From Lujinxingia sediminis (GTDB lineage: Bacteria > Myxococcota_A > Bradymonadia > Bradymonadales > Bradymonadaceae), in NCBI RefSeq assembly GCF_004005565.1, contig NZ_SADD01000004.1, forward strand, positions 1-64,000: a stretch of DNA of 64,000 bases, read 5' to 3'. The first letter of the stretch is position 1. The number at the start of each line of letters is the position of its first letter. Shown piece after piece: positions 44,944 through 54,683 of this stretch. A program made the position numbers and the translations under genes. Below the pieces are notes generated by a model, which saw only the letters and a program-made list of their open reading frames with translations, did no database searches and was not told where the DNA came from.

Positions 44944-45047
44944 AGCTCCATTCGTCGCGCCGAAATCGGTGCGCACTCTGAGTCGACGCAACCCCGTGCA
45001 CTCCGCCGCATCGCGCTCTCTGTAAACCCCTGACCTGTGAGACTCCC

Positions 45048-45947
45048 ATGGCCAACGCACCTCTGCTCTCCGGCGCCCTGACCGCCCTTATCACGCCATT
45101 TAGCGACACTGGCGAGGTTGATTTCGACGCGCTGCGCGCCCTGGTCGACCGCCAGATCGAAGGTGGCATCAACGGCCTTGTCCCCTGCGGCACCACAGGT
45201 GAGGCCGCCACGATGAGCGACGATGAGTGCAGCCAGGTCATCAAGGCCGTGGTGGAGCACGTCGATGGTCGCGTCCCGGTCGTTGCTGGCACCGGCTCCA
45301 ACTGCACCGCCTCGACCATCGCCTTTACGCGCCGCATCGCCGAGGAGAACCCGGGCAAGATCGCCGCCGCCCTGGTCGTGACGCCCTACTACAACAAGCC
45401 GGGTCAGGCCGATATGATCCGCCACTTTGAGGCGGTTGCCAACGAGGGCGGCCTGCCCGTGCTTCTCTACAATGTGCCCGGTCGTACCGGCGTCTCGATG
45501 AGCGCCGATACCATCGTCACGCTCTCCAACCACGCCAACATCATCGGCGTCAAAGAGGCCAGCGCCGACCTTGTGCTGGACACCGAAATCGCTGCGCGCG
45601 TTGCGCCGGACTTCGCGCTCCTCTCGGGCGATGACTTTACGACCTTCCCCCTGATGACCATCGGTGGCCACGGCTGCATCTCGGTCGTCTCCAACTTGAG
45701 CCCTGAGACGATGAGCACGCTCTGCAAAGCTGCCGCCGCGGGCAACTTTGAAGAAGCGCTCACGCTGCACCGTAAGATCCAGCCCCTGGCGCGCATCCTC
45801 TTTGAGCGCAGCAACCCCATCCCTGTCAAAGCCGCTGCGGCCGCACTCGGGTGGTGTTCACCTGCCATGCGCGGCCCGCTCTATGCGCCCGATGAGGCGT
45901 TTGTGACCCGACTTCGTCAGGCCCTCAACGACTTCGGATTGGCATGA
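45048..45947 (+). CDS. dapA: 4-hydroxy-tetrahydrodipicolinate synthase
   Basis: 299 residues. It condenses pyruvate with aspartate semialdehyde, the first committed step to lysine and meso-diaminopimelate. The phosphate/pyruvate loop GTTGEAAT, the active-site Tyr in LYNVPGRTG and the Schiff-base Lys in GVKEASAD are all present in the usual TIM-barrel spacing. The stop overlaps the dapB start in ATGA, giving a dapAB operon. Confidence 0.96.
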   Translation: MANAPLLSGALTALITPFSDTGEVDFDALRALVDRQIEGGINGLVPCGTTGEAATMSDDECSQVIKAVVEHVDGRVPVVAGTGSNCTASTIAFTRRIAEENPGKIAAALVVTPYYNKPGQADMIRHFEAVANEGGLPVLLYNVPGRTGVSMSADTIVTLSNHANIIGVKEASADLVLDTEIAARVAPDFALLSGDDFTTFPLMTIGGHGCISVVSNLSPETMSTLCKAAAAGNFEEALTLHRKIQPLARILFERSNPIPVKAAAAALGWCSPAMRGPLYAPDEAFVTRLRQALNDFGLA

Positions 45948-46741
45948 GCGCGCACGCCATTGAGATCGCCATCGTCGGGGCTGCCGGGCGCATGGGCACG
46001 CAACTTCTTCAGGAAGCAGCGAGCCTTGATACGCTGAAGATCAGCGCAGCGATTGTCGCGCCGCAGAGCGCGCATATCGGCCAGGCGCTGGGGCCAGAGG
46101 GGATCATCGCCACCGACGACCTCGACGCCATCGCGACGGTGGACGTGGTCATCGACTTCTCATCACCAGACGCCTGCGCCCGGGTGGCCGAACTCGCCGC
46201 GGGTGCCGGCGTGGCGATGGTCAGCGGCACCACGGGTTTGAACGCCGAGCAGCATCGGGCGCTCGACCAGGCCGCTCGCTCCATTCCCCTGCTCCTGGCG
46301 GCGAACTTCTCAGTCGGAGTCAACCTGCTGGAGCATCTCGTTGAGCTTGCCAGCCGCGGCTTCGGCGAGGATGCCGACATCGAGATCTTTGAGGCCCACC
46401 ACCGCCGCAAGGTCGACGCCCCCTCGGGCACAGCGTTGATGCTGGGACGAGCTGCAGCCCGCGGCCGCGACTGGAACTTAGAAGACGTCGCCACCTGGGC
46501 GCGCGAGGGGCACACCGGCCCTCGTGATAACGATGAGATCGGTTTTCAGGTGCTGCGCGGCGCCGACATCGTAGGTGAACACACCGTCTACCTGTGTGCC
46601 GCTGGCGAACGGCTGGAACTCACCCATCGCGCCACCGACCGCGCGATCTTCGCGCGCGGCGCGCTTCGCGCCGCGCGCTGGCTTGCCGGAAAACCCGCCG
46701 GGCGCTACCAGATGCGGGATCTTCTCTTCGGCGACGCTTAA
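45944..46741 (+). CDS. dapB: 4-hydroxy-tetrahydrodipicolinate reductase
   Basis: 265 residues. The N-terminal NAD(P) site is GAAGRMGTQLL, followed by SGTTG. The catalytic segment is EAHHRRKVDAPSGTAL, in which the His pair and Lys bind substrate. It follows dapA with a four-base overlap. dapA, dapB and the crotonase gene after it converge, with only 24 bases between stops. Confidence 0.96.
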   Translation: MSAHAIEIAIVGAAGRMGTQLLQEAASLDTLKISAAIVAPQSAHIGQALGPEGIIATDDLDAIATVDVVIDFSSPDACARVAELAAGAGVAMVSGTTGLNAEQHRALDQAARSIPLLLAANFSVGVNLLEHLVELASRGFGEDADIEIFEAHHRRKVDAPSGTALMLGRAAARGRDWNLEDVATWAREGHTGPRDNDEIGFQVLRGADIVGEHTVYLCAAGERLELTHRATDRAIFARGALRAARWLAGKPAGRYQMRDLLFGDA

Positions 46742-46765
46742 GCGACGCTCATCCAGCGCGACCTC

Positions 46766-47551
46766 TTATTGCCCCTTCCACTGCGGGTCGCGCTTCTCCA
46801 GAAACGCGCTGATTCCTTCCGCCGCGTCCTCAGCCAGAGTGTTGATGGTCAGCTGGCTGTGCAGCATGCGCAGCGCCTGCTCCAAACTCATATCTTCGGT
46901 GGCGTAGTAAGCCTGCCTCCCCAACCCCACCACCGCCGGGGAGTGCGCCGCCACGCGCTCCGCCAGAGCACCGACGGCATCGTCCAGTTCGGCGGCAGCG
47001 ACCACCTGATTGACCACCCCCACCTCCAACGCCCGCGCAGCATCGATGCGATCGCCGGTGAGCATCAACTCCATGGCGTGCTTCTGCGAGATCGAGCGCT
47101 GAATCAGCGCCGAGATCATCATCGGAAAGAGCCCCACCTTGACCTCCGGCGTGCCGAAGCTCGCATGATCGGCGGCCACCGCCAGATCGCAGGCCAGCAC
47201 AAGCCCGAACCCGCCTCCCAACGCATGCCCGTTGACCCTGGCAATCAGTGGCTTTGGCGAGCGTCGCATCGACAGAATCAGCTCGGCGAATTGCCCCCGC
47301 ACCCGGTGCATCCCCAGCATGCCTTCTTCCGGGAGCTGGTCGCCCAGGTCACCGCCGGCGCAAAACGCACGCTCCCCCTCTCCGGTAAGCACAATTGCGC
47401 GCACCTCGGTGTTGTCTCCGAGCATCTTCAACCCGTCGATGAGCCCCTCGATCACCCCGGCGCTCAGCGCGTTGCGCCGGGCCTGTCGGCAGATCGTCAG
47501 GCGCGCGACCTGCCCGACCTCGATCTTCACATCGTTCTGCGCTTTGGCCAT
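46766..47551 (-). CDS. Enoyl-CoA hydratase/isomerase family protein
   Basis: 261 residues with a strong AGGAGG before the ATG. The oxyanion-hole segments are FCAGGDL and GHALGGGFGLVLACD. Of the two catalytic glutamates in classical enoyl-CoA hydratase, the first is replaced by Gly (GGGFGL rather than GGGxE) while the second is kept in GTPEVKVG. That pattern suits methylglutaconyl-CoA hydratase-like or isomerase members rather than the standard beta-oxidation hydratase. Transcribed alone, away from fatty-acid genes. Confidence 0.85.
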   Translation of the reverse strand: MAKAQNDVKIEVGQVARLTICRQARRNALSAGVIEGLIDGLKMLGDNTEVRAIVLTGEGERAFCAGGDLGDQLPEEGMLGMHRVRGQFAELILSMRRSPKPLIARVNGHALGGGFGLVLACDLAVAADHASFGTPEVKVGLFPMMISALIQRSISQKHAMELMLTGDRIDAARALEVGVVNQVVAAAELDDAVGALAERVAAHSPAVVGLGRQAYYATEDMSLEQALRMLHSQLTINTLAEDAAEGISAFLEKRDPQWKGQ

Positions 47552-47831
47552 CTTTGCCTCCTTCCGTATGCCAGCTCTGCTTTTAACTTCTCATTTACGC
47601 TCAGAGCATTATAACGCCGTGAGGCCATGTTGACGCTTTTGGATGCGCCATTGCGAGAGACCTGAGCAGGGCACAAGACGCTGGGCGTTGCTTTCGTTGC
47701 AACGCAGCTCAGGATGCTCTCCATGCAGCAGGCATGACGTCAACGTTTGCTCACCGCGTCGCAGGGTGCCACCTGCAGCGATCGCCTCCAAGCCTCGCCA
47801 GACCTCAACCTCTTGCCCCCACGGAAAGATC

Positions 47832-48725
47832 ATGGACGACACCGCCTGGATCCGCGCCGAGATGCTGGTCCCCATCGCCCAGACCGATTCCCATGTGCTC
47901 TGGGAGCTTGGCGCCCTGGGCGTCGAAGTCCAGGACCGCGACACCTTCATGGAAGACGCGCCCTTCGCGCCCCTTCCCGACGGAATGAACCGCCTCATCG
48001 CCTTCTTCGACCAGGGTGAAGAGGCCGTCGAGGCGCTGGCTCAGACGATCGTTAACCGCCTTACTGGCGCGCAGATCGTGGCCATCGCCCCCTACAACGA
48101 CCGAAGCTGGGAGACGGCCTGGATGCGTTTCTTTCGCCCGGTACGCCTCTCGCGCCGCGTGGTCGCCGGCCCACCCTGGGAAGAGCTTGAGACGCCTGAC
48201 GACGGCATGACCATCACCATTGAGCCGGGCATGGCCTTTGGTACCGGCACCCACGAGACCACCCAGCTCTGCGCGGCGATGCTCGATGAGCTCCTCGACG
48301 CCCGCACCGCCCCAACTGTGCTCGATGTGGGCTGTGGCTCGGCGATCCTCGCGATGTTGGCCAGCGGCCTGGGTGCCGACCACGTGGTCGGCGTCGATGT
48401 GGACGCCACCGCCGTCGAGGTCGCAAAGGACAACCTGCGGGCCAACGGGTTTAGCGAAGAACACATCGCCCTCTCGACCACCCCGCTGGCCCGGGTCGAA
48501 GGCGACTTCGATGTGGTCGTGGCCAACATCCTCGCGCACATTCTGCTGGGGCTGCGCGACGACCTCTTGAGCCACGTCGCCCCCGGCGGCGACCTGCTGC
48601 TCAGCGGCATCCCGGACTTTGAGAAAGACCGACTCACCGAGGCGTTCACCGAGCCGGGCTTCACGCTCATCGAGCATCGCCAGCGCGGCGAGTGGGTCGC
48701 GCTGCATCTGCGCCGGGAGGGGTGA
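47832..48725 (+). CDS. prmA: Ribosomal protein L11 methyltransferase
   Basis: 297 residues from the ATG at 47832; the open frame to 47643 has no family support. It trimethylates ribosomal protein L11 using S-adenosylmethionine. The N-terminal substrate-binding domain (about residues 1-90) is followed by the SAM site DVGCGSAILAM and the catalytic region VVANILAHILL. The FGTGTHETT loop is diagnostic of PrmA. The stop overlaps the rsmE start by one base (TGATG). Confidence 0.93.
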   Translation: MDDTAWIRAEMLVPIAQTDSHVLWELGALGVEVQDRDTFMEDAPFAPLPDGMNRLIAFFDQGEEAVEALAQTIVNRLTGAQIVAIAPYNDRSWETAWMRFFRPVRLSRRVVAGPPWEELETPDDGMTITIEPGMAFGTGTHETTQLCAAMLDELLDARTAPTVLDVGCGSAILAMLASGLGADHVVGVDVDATAVEVAKDNLRANGFSEEHIALSTTPLARVEGDFDVVVANILAHILLGLRDDLLSHVAPGGDLLLSGIPDFEKDRLTEAFTEPGFTLIEHRQRGEWVALHLRREG

Positions 48726-49495
48726 TGCGACGCGTCCCCCTGACTCCTGAGATATTCGATTTCCTGAGCGACGCCGCCCATCGCGAGCGTTTTGTGCTCC
48801 CCGAGCAGGCCTCCCACTACGTGCGCACCGTGCTGCGCCTGCCTCCCGGCGCGCCCGTCGAACTCTTCGATGGCAGCGGGCGCCTGGCCCGCGCCACACT
48901 TGTTGAATGTGACGCCGATCAGGTTATCGCGCAGGTGGACGCCCCGCGCATCAGTGAGCGCGGGGAGTCCTCGGTGCAGTGGGTGCTCTTTCAGGCCATC
49001 CCCAAGGGCGACCGCTGGGAGTGGTTGCTCGAAAAAGCAACCGAGCTCGGTGTCGACGCCATCGTCCCTCTGGCCACTCGCCGCGGCGTGGTGCAGCTCT
49101 CCGACGATCGTTTTGAGAAGAAGCGCGCACGCTGGGAGAAGATCATCGCCGGTGCCGCTCGCCAGTGCCGTCGCGCAAAGATCCCCAGCCTGCATGCCCC
49201 GCTTCCTCCGGAGCGCGCGCTTGAGTCGCATCCCTGCGACACCCACCTGGTGGCGCATCTGGGCCACGGCATGACCGCGGTGCACGACGCTCTGGAGCGG
49301 CGCGCATCCGAGGGCGACGCCATCGCTCGGGCCGGCTTGTGGGTGGGGCCCGAGGGCGGGTTCGAAGAAGCCGAGGTCGACGCCATCTTGAACGCCGGCG
49401 GCGCCCCAATCACCCTGGGCCCGCGCGTGCTTCGCGCGGAAACCGCCGGGCTCACGCTCCTCACCCTGGCCCAAAACGCCCTGGGCGAGCTCTAA
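48725..49495 (+). CDS. rsmE: 16S rRNA m3U1498 methyltransferase
   Basis: 256 residues. It has an N-terminal PUA-like domain and a C-terminal SPOUT knot. Signatures are KGDRWEWLLEKATELGV, VGPEGGFEEAEV and LGPRVLRAETAGL. It methylates U1498 of 16S rRNA. The prmA-rsmE pair is found in many bacteria, and here they overlap by one base. Confidence 0.93.
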   Translation: MRRVPLTPEIFDFLSDAAHRERFVLPEQASHYVRTVLRLPPGAPVELFDGSGRLARATLVECDADQVIAQVDAPRISERGESSVQWVLFQAIPKGDRWEWLLEKATELGVDAIVPLATRRGVVQLSDDRFEKKRARWEKIIAGAARQCRRAKIPSLHAPLPPERALESHPCDTHLVAHLGHGMTAVHDALERRASEGDAIARAGLWVGPEGGFEEAEVDAILNAGGAPITLGPRVLRAETAGLTLLTLAQNALGEL

Positions 49496-49526
49496 GGTCC
49501 ACCCCAGGCCAGATCTACTCGCCGGT

Positions 49527-50417
49527 TCAGCCTGAGACGAACGACTCAATCCCCCGGGCCAGCTCCCCGATCACATCGATCGCATTGGAGAGGTGGCTGA
49601 CGGTGTTGCATGTGACCACCCGATCGACGCCGGCACCGCGCAGGATCTGGTAGGCATCCCCCACAAAGAGCGCGTGAACGCCCACGCAAACCGGAGGTTT
49701 GAGGCCCGCCTCACGCAAAAGGCGCACCGTCTCGACCATGGTGCGTCCGGTCGAGATGATGTCGTCGAGAATCACCGGTGTCTGGTCGGTCCAGGGCGGA
49801 AGGCCCGCGCCGGTAACCTTCACCTCGCGGTCGCCGTGGCGGATCTTATCCATGATCACCGAAGGCAACCCGGCGCGCTGCGCCACCGCGCTGACCCACT
49901 GAAAGCTCTCTTCATCGGGCCCCACCACCAGCGGTCGCTCCACATTCTCGGCGATCCAACGTGCAATCGGAGCGGCGCTCTCGGCGACCTTGCTGGGGAT
50001 CGCGTAGCATTCGTCCAGACTCTGATAGCGGTGCAGGTGCGGGTCGATGGTCACCAGCCAGTCAAAGCTGCGCGAGATCAGCGCCCCGAAGTATTGACTG
50101 GTCAAGCCCTCACCGGGCTCAAAACGCGCGTCCTGCCGCATATAGGGAAGGTAGGGCGTGGCCAGGCCAACCGAAGCTGGCGAGAGCTCGCGGGCGGTCT
50201 CGGCTAAAAAGAGCGCCGGGAGGACGCGCGCGTTGGGGCGCACCAGGTTGGCCACAATCACCACGTGGCGGTCGGCGACCTCCGAGTCGATACGCACATA
50301 GGTTTCCTCATCGGGAAACGCGCGAACCTCCACGCGGGCCAGCTCCCCGTTCAGGTGCGCGGCGACCTGTTCGGCCAGGGGGCGATCGGAAGGCGCTGCA
50401 ACAATCAGGGCATTCAT
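49527..50417 (-). CDS. Ribose-phosphate pyrophosphokinase (PRPP synthetase) family
   Basis: 296 residues from the ATG at 50417 (GGGGAG upstream); the open frame continues to 50564. The pyrophosphate loop (ATPYLPYMRQDARF) and the PRPP-binding loop VILDDIISTGRTM are intact. It should make PRPP from ribose 5-phosphate and ATP. It is about 20 residues shorter than typical class I enzymes and lacks some regulatory-flap residues, closer to the class III/archaeal type. It may be a second, divergent PRPP synthetase in this genome. Confidence 0.85.
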   Translation of the reverse strand: MNALIVAAPSDRPLAEQVAAHLNGELARVEVRAFPDEETYVRIDSEVADRHVVIVANLVRPNARVLPALFLAETARELSPASVGLATPYLPYMRQDARFEPGEGLTSQYFGALISRSFDWLVTIDPHLHRYQSLDECYAIPSKVAESAAPIARWIAENVERPLVVGPDEESFQWVSAVAQRAGLPSVIMDKIRHGDREVKVTGAGLPPWTDQTPVILDDIISTGRTMVETVRLLREAGLKPPVCVGVHALFVGDAYQILRGAGVDRVVTCNTVSHLSNAIDVIGELARGIESFVSG

Positions 50418-50750
50418 CGGTCTGAGCTCTCCCCGGGAGCACGCAACGCAACGCCGCGCACACCCGTCGAAGCAAGGGAGCTCTCGCAAAGAGGCTCCCA
50501 CATCGTTGAGACTTCTACGGGCAAAACCGTCGGCGACTTTAACACCACAAGAAGCGTCACCCAACCCTTAATCGCCACCGGCCTTCGATGCTGTGTTCAC
50601 GCCTTCAAACCACTATAGTGAGCACAGAACTTGCCAGCGGCCGCCCCCAGACCATCTTTGTGGAAGGTCGACCGATGTAGGCCGCTGTTCATGTCATGCC
50701 CGAACCCTCGCACCAACCTTTGGGGGCGCGCTCCCCACGATGGATACCTG
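50418..50750. other. Divergent promoter region with an operator-like inverted repeat
   Basis: No gene. CTGTGTTCAC (50591-50600) and GTGAGCACAG (50618-50627) form a 9-of-10 inverted repeat around a 10-bp palindrome CACTATAGTG (50611-50620). This may be an operator or promoter element for the large surface protein gene at 50751. Confidence 0.45.
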
Positions 50751-53700
50751 ATGAATGACGCGACAATCCGGCGACTGCTGCCCTCCGCGCTCCTCTTTGC
50801 GGCCGGTCTTGTACTCACGCTGGGCGCTCTGCCGCCGGCGGCCGAAGCGCAGATCTACGTGGTGCCGCGACGCCCCAACCAGTCCAACGTGCGCTACTTT
50901 GATTTCGAGTGGTACCACGTCGACATCTTAGTGGGACCGGAAGCCGATACCTCCGATGCCGACCGCATCGACTCCCCACGCGGCCCCCACGACGGCCCAC
51001 TTCAGCTGGGCCCATCGGCCACCGATGAGGCCCCGGAGCTCGGTGTTGAACGCTCCGGACTCGACGCTGCTCCCCGCTCAACGCTGGCCAGTGATGACGG
51101 TCCGCTGACGCCCGCCGACGACTTCCCAGATCCGGCCACGGACACCGCCACAGAGCCTCCCGAAGTCGAGCTTCCGGCCGAGAGAGAAGCCCGAGAGAAG
51201 CGCAAGAACACGCCGTCTCCGGAGTTTCCCGCCTCCACCCTCGATGAGCGTTCCGGGGGGGTTCGCCTCTATTTCTACGAACGTGAGCGCGAGGTAGCCC
51301 AACGCGCCGCCGCCTACATTGAGCGCAGCTACCGCCGGCTTGCCCGCGACTTCAACTACGTGCCCACGCGCACGCTTCCCTACATCCTCTACAACTCCTA
51401 TCAGGAGTTTTTGCAAACCAACATTTTCCCCCTTCAGGAAGGCGTGCTCGGGGTGACCAGCCGCCGAGGCGACCTCAAGCTCGTGCTCCCCTACTTCGGT
51501 GACCACCGCCTCTTCGAGCACGTCTCCTCCCACGAGATGGTCCACCAGTTCACCATCCAGAAAGCCCAGGATGTGGCAAAAAACGCAGGCGTCAGCGGCG
51601 ATCCCCTCGACCGCATGCCCCTGTGGTACATCGAAGGAATCGCCGAGTTCTACTCGCTTGAAGGGCTTGACCCGGAGACCGAGATGATCGCCAGGGATCT
51701 TCTGCTTAACCCCGATCCCGAGCGCGGCTACGTGATGCTCGACTTCTTCGAAGACCGCCCCTACAGCGGTCTGTGGACCTATAAAATCGGTCAGACCCGC
51801 GTGGCATTTCTGGAAGAGACCTATGGCGAGGGCACCCTCCAGGAGATTCTGGAGGCCTCCCACAAACTTCTGGGCGGACGCAACACCGAGGTGGAGCCTA
51901 TCTCCTTTCGCGGACTCCTGGCCGAGGTCACCGGCGACGACGCACGCACCATCTCCGCGCGTTTTGAGAGCTGGCTCAAAGAGCGCTCTTACACAAGCTT
52001 CTTGAACAGCGGTCAGGACGCCCCCGACCTGAGCATCTACACCGAAACCGAAGGGGTCATGCAGACGATGACCACCTCACCCGACGGCTTTTTGATGCTC
52101 TACCGCGCCATCGCCACCGATACCGGTCAGGTGCGCCTGTATCTCAACGATGTACGCGACCCCGAGCAGCATATTCGGGTGGCCGCCGACGGCACCCCGG
52201 GCGTGGAGTCACTCCACCCGGTCGGGCCGCGCACCTTTGATGTACGTGACGACACCCTGGTCTTCGTGGCCCGCGCCAACGGCCGCGACGTCCTCTACAT
52301 CCAGGAGCTCGAGACGACGGTCGAGCGTACGCAAAACGCCGAGGGCGAAAGCACCGGCTGGAAGGTGGACCTGGGCCTGGGCAAACGCCGAGGCTTCGAG
52401 CTGGGTCGCGAAGGGCTACTCGCTGCCGAATCCCCCTCCTTCTCCCCCGACGGCCGGAGAGTGGCGTTCATCGGACTCGATGAAGACGGCCAGAAAGACC
52501 TCTACCTCTTTGAACCTCTCGATGGTGACGACTTTACGCTGCGCCGTCTCACCGACGATCTCTACGCCGAGCGCGGCGTAAGCTGGGGCCCCTCCGGCAT
52601 CGTTTACACCGGCGATGGTACCGAACATCGCTACTACAACCTCTTTGAGATCGCTCCCACCCCCGGTGCCCACCCCCGACGCCTGACCCGAGAGGCCCGC
52701 GACCACATCGCCCCGCGCGCATTGGCCGACGGTCGCATCTTCTTTACCGCCTATGACGCTGGCCGCGCCAACCTCTACCAGGTCGCCGAAGCGGGCCTGA
52801 CTCGCCGCACCGACATTGTCACCGGCCTCTTCGATCTGGCTCCCGGCCCCGGAAACACCCTGTGGGCAGTCTTTTACCATCGGGGCCAGCGCCGCCCTGC
52901 GCGCATCCAGGAGAAGCGCCTGCTCGACGTCAGCCTCCTCGCGTCAGAAAACCCCTCGGAGACTTCCGAAGCCCCTGCCATCCCCAGCCGCCCCATCGAA
53001 GGCGCGGAGCGCTACAGCGCAGCGAGCTTCAAAAACTGGGAGCTCGCCAACGTGTTTGGCCTTCTCGGCGCCAGCAGCTCGGGGCTCTATGGTCAGTTGA
53101 TGCTTCTGACCAACGACCGACTTCGTAACCATGCGATCTTCGTCAACGTGCTGGCCTTTGGCGATCTCAACAACACCCTGGCGGATCTGACCTACCTCAA
53201 CCAGGAGCGCCGCCTGATCTGGGGAGCGGGTATCTTCCAGGACGTGCGTTACCGCGTCGAAGACACCCTGCCCGACACCCCGCGCTTTCTCTCCGGGGAG
53301 CGCTTCTACGGAGGGCGAGCGACGCTGCGTTTCCCGATCAACCGCTTCGCCTTTGTGCAGGGCGAGTTAGCCGTGGGCGGCGTCTCCTACTTTTTGACCG
53401 AGGGCTCCCAGAACCTGCTGCTCAACGAAGATCTGGCCACACCTGACGTCGGCCGTCTGGAGCGCTGGGCCGGTCGCTACGAAGGGCCGCGTTTTCAAAC
53501 CTCGCCATCGCTGAGCCTCGGCTACAACACCATCCGCTACCACCCGGGCACCGGTCCTCTCTCGGGGGGCTCGATCCTGGCGGAGACGACGCTGGATGTT
53601 CAGCCCTTCCGGGACGAGGTCCATGGCTCGGTGCGCGTTGACGCCGAGCGCTACTTCCCGATCTATGGGCGCATCAACCTCTCACTGCGCGCCGCCGCTG

Positions 53701-54089
53701 GCACAACCTACGGCGGACAGCTCGCCAGGCAATTCTACCTCTCCAGCTTCGACACTCTGCGCGGGGTGGAGTTCGGTGACATCGACTATCTGCTGGGCAG
53801 CACCTTTGGCTTCGTGAAAACCGAGCTTCGTTTCCCGCTCAACTTCCTCTTGCGCGTGCCACTGCTCGACATCGAAGGGCTGGTGGGCGCGGACTTCGGC
53901 GGTACCGGTCAAAATCTCGAAGACCTCTGGCAATGGCGGGCCTTCTCGCCCGTGGCAGGTCTGAACTTCGGACTGGGACCCCTGGTGTTTCGCCTGCACT
54001 TTGCCAAACCGATCAATATCGGCGCTCCTCGCCTCCCCCGCGATGGCCAGTGGATCACCAACTTCTCGCTGGGCTGGCGCTACTGGTGA
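50751..54089 (+). CDS. Zinc metallopeptidase / TolB-like propeller / outer-membrane barrel fusion
   Basis: 1112 residues from the ATG at 50751 with a signal peptide ending in AEA. A low-complexity acidic stretch comes first. A gluzincin peptidase domain follows (residues about 175-420) with HEMVH (His261-His265) and a downstream Glu in WYIEGIAEF (Glu299). A TolB/WD40-like propeller region (about 430-760) contains FSPDGRRVAFIG. The last 300 residues are beta-barrel-like, resembling an Omp85/BamA barrel and ending in the aromatic FSLGWRYW. I infer an outer-membrane-anchored protease that displays its domains in the periplasm or outside. Confidence 0.8.
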   Translation: MNDATIRRLLPSALLFAAGLVLTLGALPPAAEAQIYVVPRRPNQSNVRYFDFEWYHVDILVGPEADTSDADRIDSPRGPHDGPLQLGPSATDEAPELGVERSGLDAAPRSTLASDDGPLTPADDFPDPATDTATEPPEVELPAEREAREKRKNTPSPEFPASTLDERSGGVRLYFYEREREVAQRAAAYIERSYRRLARDFNYVPTRTLPYILYNSYQEFLQTNIFPLQEGVLGVTSRRGDLKLVLPYFGDHRLFEHVSSHEMVHQFTIQKAQDVAKNAGVSGDPLDRMPLWYIEGIAEFYSLEGLDPETEMIARDLLLNPDPERGYVMLDFFEDRPYSGLWTYKIGQTRVAFLEETYGEGTLQEILEASHKLLGGRNTEVEPISFRGLLAEVTGDDARTISARFESWLKERSYTSFLNSGQDAPDLSIYTETEGVMQTMTTSPDGFLMLYRAIATDTGQVRLYLNDVRDPEQHIRVAADGTPGVESLHPVGPRTFDVRDDTLVFVARANGRDVLYIQELETTVERTQNAEGESTGWKVDLGLGKRRGFELGREGLLAAESPSFSPDGRRVAFIGLDEDGQKDLYLFEPLDGDDFTLRRLTDDLYAERGVSWGPSGIVYTGDGTEHRYYNLFEIAPTPGAHPRRLTREARDHIAPRALADGRIFFTAYDAGRANLYQVAEAGLTRRTDIVTGLFDLAPGPGNTLWAVFYHRGQRRPARIQEKRLLDVSLLASENPSETSEAPAIPSRPIEGAERYSAASFKNWELANVFGLLGASSSGLYGQLMLLTNDRLRNHAIFVNVLAFGDLNNTLADLTYLNQERRLIWGAGIFQDVRYRVEDTLPDTPRFLSGERFYGGRATLRFPINRFAFVQGELAVGGVSYFLTEGSQNLLLNEDLATPDVGRLERWAGRYEGPRFQTSPSLSLGYNTIRYHPGTGPLSGGSILAETTLDVQPFRDEVHGSVRVDAERYFPIYGRINLSLRAAAGTTYGGQLARQFYLSSFDTLRGVEFGDIDYLLGSTFGFVKTELRFPLNFLLRVPLLDIEGLVGADFGGTGQNLEDLWQWRAFSPVAGLNFGLGPLVFRLHFAKPINIGAPRLPRDGQWITNFSLGWRYW

Positions 54090-54200
54090 GGCGAATCGAC
54101 GGCCCTGACCTCAGAACCAACGCCGCGCTTGACGCTGCGCGTAATCTACAGCTAAAACTTGACAAGCTGTCGTCGTTCAGTCCTGTGCGGAGGTTTATCC

Positions 54201-54683
54201 TTGTCAGATCCCATCGAGATCCTGGAGCGTCGGCTCAAGGCGGTCCTCGATCGTGAGCAGGACACCACCGGTCTCCACTTCTTCTGTCAGATTGGTGGGA
54301 ATTACGACGATCTGGGTATCGTCACCCTTCAGATCTCGGGTGCCGGGCGTCTTCTGCTCAGCTGGCGCCTCGACGACGAGAGCCCCGATCTGTGGAGCCT
54401 GACCCTCTCCGAAGACGATACTCGCCGCTTTATCGCCATGCTTCTGGAGCATCCCTTCTGGACGGCAAGTCCGGCCCGGCGCCCGCGCCGCGACGAAGAG
54501 ACCAACGTTCATTTTCGCATCTGCGATCAGACCGTGGCCACGTACAAAGGGGTACAGTTCTGGAGCGGCGATTTTGACGAGTTCCCCGTGTTGCGCACTC
54601 TGACCTGGCGCATCTGCCGCATCATCGACCGGGTCAGCGAGGGCGAGATCGACCTGGACGATCTTCAGGCCGCCAGCGCGTGA
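54201..54683 (+). CDS. Conserved protein of unknown function
   Basis: 160 residues from a TTG with GGAGG 9 bases upstream (an open frame to 54159 has no ribosome site). The protein is soluble and alpha/beta, with LDLWSLTLSEDDTRRF-like central motifs, and no family was recognised. Its stop overlaps the start of the following lipoprotein gene, so the pair form an operon. Confidence 0.65.
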   Translation: MSDPIEILERRLKAVLDREQDTTGLHFFCQIGGNYDDLGIVTLQISGAGRLLLSWRLDDESPDLWSLTLSEDDTRRFIAMLLEHPFWTASPARRPRRDEETNVHFRICDQTVATYKGVQFWSGDFDEFPVLRTLTWRICRIIDRVSEGEIDLDDLQAASA

